From JBAZKV01 sp964443545 (lineage in GTDB: Bacteria > Margulisbacteria > WOR-1 > JAKLHX01 > JBAZKV01): DNA of 52,233 nucleotides. The stretch lies in contig CAYUCV010000007.1 in NCBI GenBank assembly GCA_964443545.1, forward strand, positions 1 to 52,233. The letters run 5' to 3'. Made by a program: the position numbers and the translations under genes. Positions 22,857 through 31,750 of the stretch are shown piece after piece (positions within the stretch are counted from its first letter, which is position 1; every line of letters begins with the position of its first letter). Under the pieces are notes generated by a model. The model made no database searches. It worked only from the letters and a program-made list of their open reading frames with translations, and had not been told where the DNA came from.

Positions 22857-24784
22857 ATGAAGAAACTATCCAAAAGCGCCGAAGCGCTGCTAAAGAACCG
22901 ATATCTCCTCAGGGATAAGGAGGGGAAAGNNNNNNNNNNNNNNNNNNNNNNNNNNNNNNNNNNNNNNNNNNNNNNNNNNNNNNNNNNNNNNNNNNNNNNN
23001 NNNNNNNNNNNNNNNNNNNNNNNNNNNNNAGCGCCGAAGCGCTGCTAAAGAACCGATATCTCCTCAGGGATAAGGAGGGGAAAGTGTGCGAAACCCCGCT
23101 TCAACTTTTTCTAAGAACAGCCAAAGCCGCCGCAGGCGCCGAGGCCCTGGACTCCCGGGCCTCGCAACAAAAACAGCTCGAACACCGTTTTGCCAAACTG
23201 ATGTGCGACGGACTTTTTCTGCCTAACTCTCCCGCTTTGATGAACGCCGGTACCGAAATTGGACAGCTAATGGCCTGTTTTGTTCTACCCATAGAGGACA
23301 GCCTTGCCTCAATATTTGACTGCCTCAGGAGCGCCGCGCTTATACACCAGAGCGGCGGCGGCACAGGCTTTAACTTTGGCAGTCTTCGCAAAAAAGGCGA
23401 TATAGTAAATCGCACTCACGGGGTGTCCTCGGGCCCGGTATCCTTTATGCGCCTCTTTGATGCCGCCGCAGACACCGTTAGGCAGGGCGGCAGGCGTAGA
23501 GGCGCCAATATGGGGATTCTTCCTTTTGACCATCCCGATATCGTAGAATTCATCGAGGCCAAAGAGGGCCTCGCTTCGTTGGCCAACTTCAATCTGTCGG
23601 TGCTCTTAAGCGACAAGTTCATGGCTTCCCTTAAAAAGGGCGGCAGTTATCCCGTCATTGACCCGAGGACAAAAAAGCCCTGCGCAAGAAAGGACGCTCA
23701 CGAACTGTTCCTTAAGCTGGTAGAAAATTCTTGGGAAAGTGGCGACCCGGGGGTCCTTTTTTCGGACAGGATAAACAGGGACAATCCTCTCCCTAAAATG
23801 GGAAGGATAGAGGCCACCAATCCTTGCGGCGAACAGCCCCTGCTTCCTTATGAAGCCTGTGTTCTTGGGTCAATAGCCATCTGTGAGTTTGTTAAAGGGG
23901 ACGGCGTTGACTTCAAAAAACTAAGGGGCTCCGTTCATCTGGCTGTAAGGTTTCTCGACGATCTTATAGACGCATCAAAATACCCTCTGCCCCGGATAGA
24001 AGAAGCAACCAAGGCCTCGCGAAAAATAGGTCTGGGAATAATGGGGTTTGCCGACTTGCTGATAAAGCTGGGGCTCCCCTATTCTTCGCAGAAAGCGGTC
24101 GCTCTTGCCGAAGAGATAATGAAGTTCATCCAGGAAGAAGGCCGCGCCGCTTCCGAAGAGCTTGGAAAGATCAAGGGCTCATTCCCCGCATTCAAGGAAA
24201 GCATATACAGGAACAAATTCAAGGCGCTGCGCAACGCTTCTGTCACCACTGTTGCGCCAACCGGGGCGCTCAGCATCATCGCGGGGTGCTCCAGCGGAAT
24301 AGAGCCCATCTTTGCCGTAGCCTGGGCAAGGCAATTGGGAGGTAAAGAAGAAGTGACTGAGCATAACTCCATGTTCGAACAGGCCGCAAAAAAGGGCCGG
24401 TTTTGGAGCAACGATACCATCAAATCCATACTGTTGAACGAAGGAAGCGTTTCCTGCCTCGAGGGTGTGCCTGACAATATTAAAGTTCTCTTCGCAAGAG
24501 GTCTTGATATCCCGGCACACTGGCATGTAAGCATGGCCGCAGCTTTCCAAAAATACACCGACGGCGGAGTGTCAAAGACGGTCAACCTTTTACCTGGCGC
24601 AACAAAAGAAGATGTGAGGGACATTTTTTTGCTTTCACACAAGTTGAAATGCAAGGGCATTACCGTTTTTAGAAGCGGCTGCAAAAAAGAGCGGGAACTC
24701 TGCATAAAACCCGAGGATACCGGAAGGATTGTGGTTGAAAGCGACTTTTCCGGGGGATCTGCCGCCGGTTATTGCTGCGCCTGA
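22857..24784 (+). CDS. nrdJ: adenosylcobalamin-dependent ribonucleotide reductase, short form
   Basis: A class II ribonucleotide reductase that makes deoxyribonucleotides with B12. An assembly gap lies inside; if the 100 Ns and one copy of the flanking 55-bp repeat are removed, the frame runs unbroken from ATG 22857 and gives 590 residues. Visible elements are FLPNSPALMNAG, the ACFVLPIEDSL cysteine, SGGGTGFNFGSLR, the active-site NPCGEQPLL, SRKIGLGIMGFADLL and VAPTGALSIIAGCSSGIEP. It ends soon after KGITVFRSGCK with a Cys pair in the last four residues (YCCA), presumably the redox tail. It lacks the roughly 150-residue C-terminal extension with zinc cysteines that the second copy has. Confidence 0.85.
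22875..23084. other. scaffold gap (100 N) flanked by identical 55-bp ends
   Basis: Bases 22875-22929 and 23030-23084 are the same 55 bases, and exactly 100 Ns lie between them (22930-23029). The two contig ends evidently overlap, so no sequence is missing. Removing 155 bp restores the nrdJ1 reading frame exactly: base 22929 then continues as base 23085. Confidence 0.9.
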
Positions 24785-24813
24785 CAAGCTTTTTCAAGTT
24801 GTAAAAAACCCTA

Positions 24814-24844
24814 TTGACACCCCACATATGTAGTGTGGTATACT
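24814..24844 (+). promoter_or_regulatory. promoter with NrdR-box-like operator
   Basis: TTGACA (24814-24819) and TATACT (24839-24844) bracket CCCACATATGTAGTGT (24821-24836). By eye that sequence matches 11 of 16 positions of the NrdR-box consensus, with a near-perfect right half. The spacer of 19 is long. NrdR bound here would block its own transcription and that of nrdJ2. Confidence 0.55.
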
Positions 24845-24884
24845 TCAATTCCGCGCTAAATAAAGGGTTTTGGGAGGTTAAAGG

Positions 24885-25331
24885 ATGAAATGCCCCGCCT
24901 GCGGAAAAGACGAAGATAAGGTAATTGAATCAAGGACCATAGGCGAGGGCTCCTCGGTCAGAAGAAGAAGAGAGTGCCTGTCCTGCAAGGCCAGATTCAC
25001 ATCCTACGAAAGAGTGGAAGAAAGGCCTCTTTACGTGATGAAAAAAGACGGGACACGTCAGCCCTATGACAGACAAAAACTTGCCTCAGGAATCCTTAAG
25101 GCCTGCGAAAAAAGGCCCGTAAGAATGGAAGATGTGGAGCAGATAGCCGACGAAGTCGAGAAGTATCTGTACTCTGAGTACGGCAGAGAGGTTTCTACCG
25201 TGAACATAGGCGGGATAGTGATGGACAAACTTCAAAAGCTTGACAAAGTGGCCTACGTCAGATTTGCCTCGGTCTACCGCCAGTTCGAAAGCGTTTCGGA
25301 TTTTGTAAAAGAGATAAAAACACTGTCTTGA
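24885..25331 (+). CDS. nrdR: transcriptional repressor NrdR
   Basis: A 148-residue repressor of ribonucleotide reductase genes. The N-terminal zinc ribbon CPACGKDEDKVIESRT ... RRRRECLSCKARFTSYERVE (C3, C6, C31, C34) binds DNA, and residues about 46-136 form the ATP-cone that senses ATP/dATP. GGGAGG (24871-24876) lies eight bases before the ATG. It is located between two class II reductase genes, with an NrdR-box-like palindrome in its own promoter, so autoregulation is likely. Confidence 0.95.
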   Translation: MKCPACGKDEDKVIESRTIGEGSSVRRRRECLSCKARFTSYERVEERPLYVMKKDGTRQPYDRQKLASGILKACEKRPVRMEDVEQIADEVEKYLYSEYGREVSTVNIGGIVMDKLQKLDKVAYVRFASVYRQFESVSDFVKEIKTLS

Positions 25332-25357
25332 TCCCCAAATAAAGGAGGAAGTCTGCC

Positions 25358-27685
25358 ATGCCAAAAGAAGAACTGAACCTGTCCGAAAATTCGATAAAGG
25401 TGCTGGAAAAAAGATACCTTAAGCGCGACAAAAAAGGGAACATTGTAGAAAAGCCTGGGGATCTTTTCAGGAGAGTCGCAGAAAACATCTCCTCCGCAGA
25501 GACAAAGTTCTCTTCCTCCATCGAGGCCAAGAGGTACGAAGAGGAATTTTTCAAGATGATGACATCGCTGGAGTTCTTGCCCAATTCTCCGACGCTCATG
25601 AACGCCGGCAGGGAACTTCAACAGCTCTCTGCCTGTTTTGTTCTCCCAATAAAGGACTCTCTCGAAGACATCTTTGAAACAGTAAAAGAAACGGCCCTTA
25701 TACACAAGAGCGGCGGCGGCACAGGCTTTTCTTTTTCCAGCCTCAGGCCAAAAGACGATATGGTGATGACCACAAAGGGGATCTCTTCCGGCCCTGTGTC
25801 CTTTATGACCGTTTTTGACGCCGCGACCGAAGCCGTAAAACAGGGGGGCACCCGCAGAGGTGCCAATATGGGCATCTTAAGGGTAGACCATCCTGATATC
25901 CTTGATTTTATTACCTGCAAAAGGGACAACAGCAAAATAAACAACTTCAATATCTCCGTTGCCGTAACCGACGAGTTCATGGACGCAGTAGAGGACGGCA
26001 GGATGTACGACCTTATCAATCCCAGGACAAAAGAAAAAGTAAAACAACTCAGCGCAAGAGAGGTGTTCGATCTTATAACCGAAATGGCCTGGAAGAACGG
26101 GGATCCCGGGATAATCTTTATAGACCGCTTGAACGCCTTTAACCCGACCCCCTTGGTCGGAGAGATAGAGGCAACAAACCCGTGCGGGGAACAGCCTCTG
26201 CTATCTTACGAATCCTGCAATTTGGGTTCCATCAACCTTAGCAAGATGGTGCGTTTTCATGAAGCCGGACATACAGACATAGACTGGGACAAGTTGAGAA
26301 AAACGGTTCATCTTGCCACTAGGTTCCTCGACAATGTGATCGAAATGAACAAATACCCCCTTAAAAAGATAGAAGAAAAGACCAAGGCTAACCGAAAGAT
26401 AGGCCTCGGCGTGATGGGATTTGCCGATATGCTTATAATGCTGAAAATACCTTACAACACTAAAAAAGCGGTGGCTATCGGCGAGAAAGTAATGAAATTC
26501 ATACAGGAAGAAAGCAAAAAGATCTCGTCCAAACTTGCTGAAGAAAGGGGCTTGTTCGCCAACTTCAAGGGCAGCATTTACGATATACAGAACGGCCCCA
26601 AGTACAGGAATGCCACCACCACCACAATTGCCCCTGCCGGCACCATCAGCATTATTGCCAGCTGTTCTTCGGGAGTAGAGCCTTTATTCGCTATTTCTTA
26701 CATAAGAAGAGTCATGGACAATACGGAAATGGTAGAAGTGAATCCACACTTCAAGAAGGTCGCGCTTGAAAGAGGGTTTTACAGTGAGGAACTGATGAAG
26801 AAGATCGCTGAAAAAGGCGGGGTGCACGACATCGATGAGGTGCCGGACGATGTGAAGAGAATCTTTGTTACGGCCCACGACATTTCTGCCGAATGGCACA
26901 TCCGCATGCAGGCAGCGTTCCAGAAGTATGTCGATAACGCGGTATCCAAAACCGTCAACTTTTGCCAGTCGGCAACTGTGGATGATGTAAAGAATTCCTA
27001 CCTGTTTTCCTATAAGGAGGGCTGCAAGGGTATAACCATATACCGAGACAAGAGCAGAGAAGCCCAGGTCTTGAACATCGAAAGCGCCAAGATAAAGGAA
27101 AAGAAAATGGACGGGATCGCCCCTCGAGAGCGTCCCAACGAAACCATAGGAAAAACCATCCGGGTCGGCACCGGTTGCGGAAATCTTTACATAACTGTCA
27201 ATGAGGACGGGGCCGGGCTCTGCGAGATCTTTGCAAAGATGGGCAAATCCGGCGGCTGCGCGGCATCACAGTCAGAGGCAATAAGCCGGCTTATTTCTTT
27301 GTGCCTTCGCTGCGGGATAGAAAAAGAAGCTATCGTTAAACAGATCAAAGGTATCCGCTGCCCATCCCCTATATGGGTAAACGGAGGGATGATACTTTCC
27401 TGCCCTGATGCAATAGGAAAGACGATCGAAAGCTATATTCATAACGGAAACGGAAAGAACCATCAAACTTCTGACGGAGAAGCTGCAATACTTATAGATC
27501 CTCTTGTGGCAGCAGCCGCGGTTGCGGAACCGGAAACAGCATACGCGGCGGCGCCAAGCATGTCTTTAGAAAACCGAGATATGAACCCCGGAATGTGCCC
27601 TGAATGTCCGGAGTGCGGCAACATGGTCGAATTCAGCGAGGGCTGCATAATCTGCAAGGCCTGCGGTTATTCTAAATGCTGGTAG
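25358..27685 (+). CDS. nrdJ: adenosylcobalamin-dependent ribonucleotide reductase, full length
   Basis: A 775-residue class II reductase. The catalytic barrel carries FLPNSPTLMNAG, LSACFVLPIKDSLE, SGGGTGFSFSSLR, the radical-site NPCGEQPLLSYESCNLGS and TIAPAGTISIIASCSSGVEP. A C-terminal extension (about residues 600-775) ends with a zinc-ribbon-like cluster CPECPECGNMVEFSEGC and CKACGYSKCW, which contains the redox cysteines. It has no N-terminal ATP cone. AAAGGAGG lies upstream, 26 bases after nrdR, so the two form one operon. It is clearly homologous to the shorter enzyme upstream but not a recent copy. Confidence 0.95.
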   Translation: MPKEELNLSENSIKVLEKRYLKRDKKGNIVEKPGDLFRRVAENISSAETKFSSSIEAKRYEEEFFKMMTSLEFLPNSPTLMNAGRELQQLSACFVLPIKDSLEDIFETVKETALIHKSGGGTGFSFSSLRPKDDMVMTTKGISSGPVSFMTVFDAATEAVKQGGTRRGANMGILRVDHPDILDFITCKRDNSKINNFNISVAVTDEFMDAVEDGRMYDLINPRTKEKVKQLSAREVFDLITEMAWKNGDPGIIFIDRLNAFNPTPLVGEIEATNPCGEQPLLSYESCNLGSINLSKMVRFHEAGHTDIDWDKLRKTVHLATRFLDNVIEMNKYPLKKIEEKTKANRKIGLGVMGFADMLIMLKIPYNTKKAVAIGEKVMKFIQEESKKISSKLAEERGLFANFKGSIYDIQNGPKYRNATTTTIAPAGTISIIASCSSGVEPLFAISYIRRVMDNTEMVEVNPHFKKVALERGFYSEELMKKIAEKGGVHDIDEVPDDVKRIFVTAHDISAEWHIRMQAAFQKYVDNAVSKTVNFCQSATVDDVKNSYLFSYKEGCKGITIYRDKSREAQVLNIESAKIKEKKMDGIAPRERPNETIGKTIRVGTGCGNLYITVNEDGAGLCEIFAKMGKSGGCAASQSEAISRLISLCLRCGIEKEAIVKQIKGIRCPSPIWVNGGMILSCPDAIGKTIESYIHNGNGKNHQTSDGEAAILIDPLVAAAAVAEPETAYAAAPSMSLENRDMNPGMCPECPECGNMVEFSEGCIICKACGYSKCW

Positions 27686-27712
27686 TGCAGGAACAATAAC
27701 CCTCACCCCCAG

Positions 27713-27759
27713 CCCCTCTCCCAGTCCCTCGACTCCGCTCGGGACAAGAGGGAGAGGGG
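27713..27759. repeat. long GC-rich hairpin repeat
   Basis: CCCCTCTCCC (27713-27722) pairs with GGGAGAGGGG (27750-27759), and GTCCC (27724-27728) pairs with GGGAC (27741-27745) inside it. This palindromic CCCTCTCCC-type unit resembles dispersed intergenic repeats. It lacks a T tract, and its 3' arm supplies the G-rich ribosome binding site of the next gene. Confidence 0.65.
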
Positions 27760-27769
27760 GGAGAAATAA

Positions 27770-28306
27770 TTGTCAAAGATCTTGTGTTTTGTGGGAGATG
27801 GGGAGGGAAAGACATCCGCGGCAATAGGTCATGCTATAAGGGCAGCGGGACACGGCAAAAAGGTCGCGATCCTGCAATTTTTGAAGGGCAGCGACAAAAC
27901 CGGGGAATATAAATATTTGTCCGGTTCAAATATAGACATCCGCCTGGTCGGCGACAAAACCTTTGTATTTGACAGGGCGCCCAAAGACATTCACATAAAA
28001 AAGGCCAAAGAAGGCCTTGCCATGGCAAAACAAATGATCTCTTCCGGTAAATATTTTCTGGTCGTTCTGGACGAGATCTTTGACGCCGTTGCGGCCGGGT
28101 TGTTGACGATGGGGGAAATAATTGATCTGGTTGGGGCACGCGGCCGCGTGCCCGTACCGGGATCGCGCGCCGTCCCCCATTTAATATTGACCGGCCGCAT
28201 CCTGCCCCCGGAAATATCAACAAAAGTCGACCTCATCACCAGGATGCAGAAAATAAAACATTATTACGACAAGGGGGAGAAGGGGATCGAGGGGTTGGAT
28301 TGGTAG
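27770..28306 (+). CDS. cobO: corrinoid adenosyltransferase (CobO/BtuR/CobA type)
   Basis: A 178-residue enzyme that adenosylates cob(I)alamin, making the cofactor used by class II ribonucleotide reductases. The P-loop GDGEGKTSAAIG is at residues 9-20, followed by VAILQFLKG, then the FLVVLDEIFDAVAAGLL segment, and LILTGR near residue 143, all typical of the BtuR/CobO family. The start is TTG 27770, preceded by a G-rich Shine-Dalgarno that belongs to the hairpin repeat. Its position directly after nrdJ2 is a functional link to cofactor supply. Confidence 0.9.
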   Translation: MSKILCFVGDGEGKTSAAIGHAIRAAGHGKKVAILQFLKGSDKTGEYKYLSGSNIDIRLVGDKTFVFDRAPKDIHIKKAKEGLAMAKQMISSGKYFLVVLDEIFDAVAAGLLTMGEIIDLVGARGRVPVPGSRAVPHLILTGRILPPEISTKVDLITRMQKIKHYYDKGEKGIEGLDW

Positions 28307-28309
28307 ATA

Positions 28310-29758
28310 TCAAGAAAATATCTGCTCAAACTTATCCCGCTGCTTCATCACGACTTTTGTCCCGTCCTCTTTAACAAGCACCCTCGCGGGCCTTGGGAAT
28401 GAATTGCTGTTGGCGGACATAAGGGAAGAAGAATAGGCTCCCGTGTCATGAATGATGAGGACTTCTCCCCTCTTTGGCTTTCTTTGAAGGAAGGCTTTAT
28501 ATTTTGAGATCATATCACCCGAAAAACAGAGATTGCCTCCGATAAAGGCCTCAAAAGGCTTGCCGTCTTTTTTTGAATAGTCGTCGGCGATCTCCCATTT
28601 TCTTACCGGCTTTTCAAGAAGCGATTCACAGTGGCTTGTAACCCCCATTTCTATGGTCACGAGGTCGTGTTCATACGCAACTTTGCGCACTATCCCGACC
28701 TTTGCCAGAGTAAGACCTGCGTCCTCTACAACACTTCTCCCGGGCTCTATCGTCAGCATCGGGCTTCAGATATCCTGAAGGGCTTTGACCGCATTAACGG
28801 ACTTCCCGTTTACCTTGACCTGACCTTTAAGGACTGCTTCAAGCATCTTTTCTTTGGGATAAGGCGTATAAAATCTTTCGCCAGTCCATTTTTCAAGATG
28901 TATTTTTGCATTGGTCTCGGTGGCAAACCCCGCCAGCCCGTCGTGCCAGACAAAAACATGTTTGGTATTTCCGGCCTCCGCGTCCAAATATCCCTGCCTG
29001 ATCCGCTGGACAATGTAATCCCAGGTATCTTTTTCTACATAACGGACTGGGAACCCTCCGCCAAGATTAAGAACTTTACATTGTATGCCGGATGAGTTCA
29101 AAAGCCCGCCCATTTCTATCATCTTGCCAAGGACGGCCAAAAAAGGCTCCAACTGGGCGATCTGGGAGCCTATGTGCGTGTGGAATCCTGCAAATTCTAT
29201 CTGAGGATAATTCTTAAGCCTTCCGATAAAGGCGGGGATATCGCGCAGAGGCATCCCGAACTTTGTCCACAAACCGGAAGTAAAATAGCTATCCGCTGTT
29301 ATATCGTCAAGTTCGTATCCGCTTATCCTGAGCAAGACTCTGGGCCTTTTGCCTAGCGTCTTGGCTATTGCACAGATGTTCTCAAACTCTTCCAGGCTGT
29401 CGGCAACGATGTTCATCCCCATGTTTATTGCATCTTTAATAAGAAAGTCTTCCTTGCAGTTGCCGTTAAGGTCCAGCATTTCGGGCGGGAGACCGGCCTC
29501 AAGCGCGCACCTTGTCTCGTTATAGGAGGCTACATCGGCCCCGCAGCCTTCTTCATTGACTATTCTCAGGGTTTCCTGATGAGTACATGCTTTTGCGGCA
29601 AAACAGACCCGGCCGTTTAGGTAGTTATCGGCAAAGACTTTCTTGAATGCTTTGAGGTTTTTTCTTATTTGCGCGGCACTGTAGATGTGGACCGGCAGTT
29701 CATATTCCTTTTCCCATAAAGGGACCAGCTGCCCCATCACACTGGCTTGGTCTTTCAT
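28310..29758 (-). pseudogene. PLP-dependent decarboxylase (diaminopimelate/ornithine type) split by an in-frame TGA
   Basis: A fold-III PLP decarboxylase. From ATG 29758 the frame shows the PLP lysine in CFAAKACTHQETLR, GCGADVASYNE, FHTHIGSQ and LNLGGGFPV, and then stops at TGA 28766-28768 after residue 330. The same frame continues two codons later at ATG 28759 with TIEPGRSVVEDAG, NLCFSGD and HDTGAYSSSLMSANSN, the conserved second half with the PLP-phosphate and catalytic Cys segments. There is no frameshift, only one stop codon, so the whole gene would be 482 codons. It may be a nonsense mutation, an assembly error or, less likely, readthrough. The substrate is unclear (diaminopimelate, arginine or carboxynorspermidine-type decarboxylases share these motifs). 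A TATTAT -10 lies 10 bases upstream of 29758. Confidence 0.8.
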
Positions 29759-29800
29759 AGATAAACTGATAATACTTTATCCGGCAACGCTATTCACTAG

Positions 29801-29911
29801 TTGAATAAACCCCCTCTTAATCCCCCCCCCTTTTTTTGTCAGGGGGAGAAAAACAAATTCCCCCCTTGCCCTGAAAAGGGAAAGGGGGATTGGGGGATAG
29901 GGTTTATTTTC
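29801..29911. repeat. palindromic repeat element with imperfect inverted ends
   Basis: The arms AATAAACCCCCTCTTAATCC (about 29804-29823) and the reverse complement of the stretch ending GGATAGGGTTTATT (about 29886-29909) match imperfectly over about 28 bp. They enclose a C- and G-run core. It fills most of the 187 bp between the decarboxylase and the symporter and looks like a MITE/REP-type unit. No coding sequence is seen within it. Confidence 0.6.
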
Positions 29912-29929
29912 CAACTCAATAAAGCATTA

Positions 29930-29938
29930 TGCTATTAT
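29930..29938 (+). promoter_or_regulatory. extended -10 promoter, leaderless
   Basis: TG-C-TATTAT ends seven bases before ATG 29946. There is no Shine-Dalgarno. It sits immediately downstream of the palindromic repeat. Confidence 0.45.
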
Positions 29939-29945
29939 CTTGATA

Positions 29946-31292
29946 ATGCCAAATATTGAAGCGCTCCTTTCCTATTTTAACGGCCTCGTCTGGGGGCCTC
30001 CTATGCTGGCCCTTCTTCTTGGCACGCATATCTTTTTGACGCTTCGCCTAAAGTTTGTCCAAAGGCATGTCGGCAAAGGTATCCGGCTCTCTGTCTCAAA
30101 AAAGGACGAAAAAGCCAGGGGCGATGTCAGCCCTATGGGGTCCCTTATGACCGCTCTGGCGGCAACCATCGGGACAGGCAATATCATCGGCGTTGCCACG
30201 GCTGTTTCTATCGGGGGGCCGGGGGCTGTATTTTGGCTCTGGATAACAGGGCTCTTTGGAATGGCCACAAAATATTCCGAGGCCCTTCTTTCCGTCAAAT
30301 ACAGGACTGTATCAAAGACCGGAGAGATGGCTGGCGGGCCTATGTATGTACTTGAGCGCGGTCTTAAGATGAAATGGCTTGCTGTGATATTTGCGGTCCT
30401 GACCTCGATAGCCGCTTTCGGCATCGGCTGTACTGTACAGGCAAATTCAATCGCGTGTCTGATGAAAGACACTTTTGCTGTCGACCATTCTGTGACGGGA
30501 GCCGTTTTGGCAGTTTTGGCCGCAGCAGTTATTTTGGGGGGGATAAAAAGCATCGCAAAGGTATGCAGTTTTCTTGTCCCGTTTATGGCTATATTTTATA
30601 TTTCCGGCTGTCTTGTCATTCTTGCCGTAGGCATCGCATCTATACCTGCCACGATATGGCTTATTATCACCAGCGCGTTCACGACACATGGAATGATAGG
30701 AGGATTTGCGGGAGCTTCGTGGCTTATGGCAATGAGATACGGCGTTGCAAGAGGCTTGTTCTCAAATGAATCCGGAATGGGAAGCGCTCCTATCGCGGCC
30801 GCCGCATCCAGAGCAAGGAATCCTGTTAGGCAGGCGCTGGTATCTTCTACCGGGACTTTTTGGGATACCGTTGTTGTTTGTCTGATAACGGGCCTGGTTT
30901 TGGTAAATACTGGTGTCTGGCAGAAAGGCCTTGCGGCGCCACTTCTTACCAGCGCGGCTTTTGGAAGTGTGCACGGTATAGGGCCGGTTGTTTTGACCGT
31001 TGCCCTGCTTACTTTTGTCTATTCAACGCTTATAGGGTGGTCCTATTACGGGGAAAAAGCTATTGAATATCTGGGCGGGCATAAACTAATATTCCCGTAC
31101 AGGGCACTCTGGTGCATTATGGTCTATTTCGGCTCGGTGTTCTCTCTTTCTTTTGTGTGGGATGCAGCGGACATCGCCAACGGCCTTATGGCCCTTCCGA
31201 ACCTGGTCTCATTGCTGCTTTTAAGCGGAATAATAGTAAAAGAAACCAGGTATTATCTTTGGGAAAACCGCCTCGACGAAGAAGGCTCCTGA
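29946..31292 (+). CDS. sodium:alanine/glycine symporter (AGCS family)
   Basis: A 448-residue inner-membrane symporter with about 11 hydrophobic segments. Family signatures include SPMGSLMTALAATIGTGNIIGVATA near residue 60 (read in two parts), GGPGAVFWLWITGLFGMATKYSEALL, and RGLFSNESGMGSAPIAAAA near residue 275. These form the sodium and amino-acid sites of AGCS carriers. It imports alanine or glycine with Na+. The start is taken at ATG 29946; a TTG six bases earlier is in frame but lies next to the -10 box. It ends exactly where the convergent PPC gene ends. Confidence 0.9.
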   Translation: MPNIEALLSYFNGLVWGPPMLALLLGTHIFLTLRLKFVQRHVGKGIRLSVSKKDEKARGDVSPMGSLMTALAATIGTGNIIGVATAVSIGGPGAVFWLWITGLFGMATKYSEALLSVKYRTVSKTGEMAGGPMYVLERGLKMKWLAVIFAVLTSIAAFGIGCTVQANSIACLMKDTFAVDHSVTGAVLAVLAAAVILGGIKSIAKVCSFLVPFMAIFYISGCLVILAVGIASIPATIWLIITSAFTTHGMIGGFAGASWLMAMRYGVARGLFSNESGMGSAPIAAAASRARNPVRQALVSSTGTFWDTVVVCLITGLVLVNTGVWQKGLAAPLLTSAAFGSVHGIGPVVLTVALLTFVYSTLIGWSYYGEKAIEYLGGHKLIFPYRALWCIMVYFGSVFSLSFVWDAADIANGLMALPNLVSLLLLSGIIVKETRYYLWENRLDEEGS

Positions 31293-31718
31293 TCAACCCC
31301 AGAGAGGCAATCCTGTTTTTTCATCTTTGACCCTGTTAAGTTCTCCGCCCGTCAATTCTTGAATAAAATATTCTGCCGCAAAGATCTCCGTTTCCGGCAT
31401 CAGGTGGCCGCCAAAAGCTTTCCCTTCAAGATCGGCAAGGGTGATGTGGGCATGGACCACTATTTCCCCGTCTTTTAGTGAAACATTGCCTGTGCAATTG
31501 GAAATCTCAAGTTTTTTGTCTATCGAGGCGCAATCAGTGTACTTTTTTGTTTTCTGTTCATAATAACCGAGTTTTGCGTTCCTGACGGCGCCGATAACAT
31601 TAAAAATGCCGAGACGGATATTCTCTTTTTCGCAAAAAGAGGTCAACGCTTCGAGAAGGTTTTCCCCCGGTTCAAATCTTCCGATAAAAAGACGGCCGGG
31701 TTTGGGATTTATGTGCAT
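31293..31718 (-). CDS. PPC/DUF296-domain protein
   Basis: A 141-residue single-domain protein of the plant-and-prokaryote-conserved (PPC, DUF296) family, which forms trimers and in some cases binds DNA. The signature runs FNVIGAVRNAKLGYYEQ and then HAHITLADLEGKAFGGHL, whose histidines form a metal site. It starts at ATG 31718 with TATAAT six bases upstream and no Shine-Dalgarno. Its stop codon abuts that of the convergent symporter with no bases between. A regulatory role is only a family-level guess. Confidence 0.8.
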   Translation of the reverse strand: MHINPKPGRLFIGRFEPGENLLEALTSFCEKENIRLGIFNVIGAVRNAKLGYYEQKTKKYTDCASIDKKLEISNCTGNVSLKDGEIVVHAHITLADLEGKAFGGHLMPETEIFAAEYFIQELTGGELNRVKDEKTGLPLWG

Positions 31719-31724
31719 TAAAAC

Positions 31725-31730
31725 ATTATA
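31725..31730 (-). promoter_or_regulatory. -10 box, leaderless
   Basis: A perfect TATAAT on the minus strand lies six bases before ATG 31718, so the transcript should begin at the start codon. There is no clear -35. Confidence 0.45.
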
Positions 31731-31750
31731 ATTTATATTTCGTCGGGATT

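Noticed and set aside
28766..28768. TGA read as an amino acid (recoding or selenocysteine)
   Set aside because: Many genes here end in TGA, so a changed genetic code is unlikely. The site is not at a catalytic Cys, and I saw no SECIS-like stem just after it.
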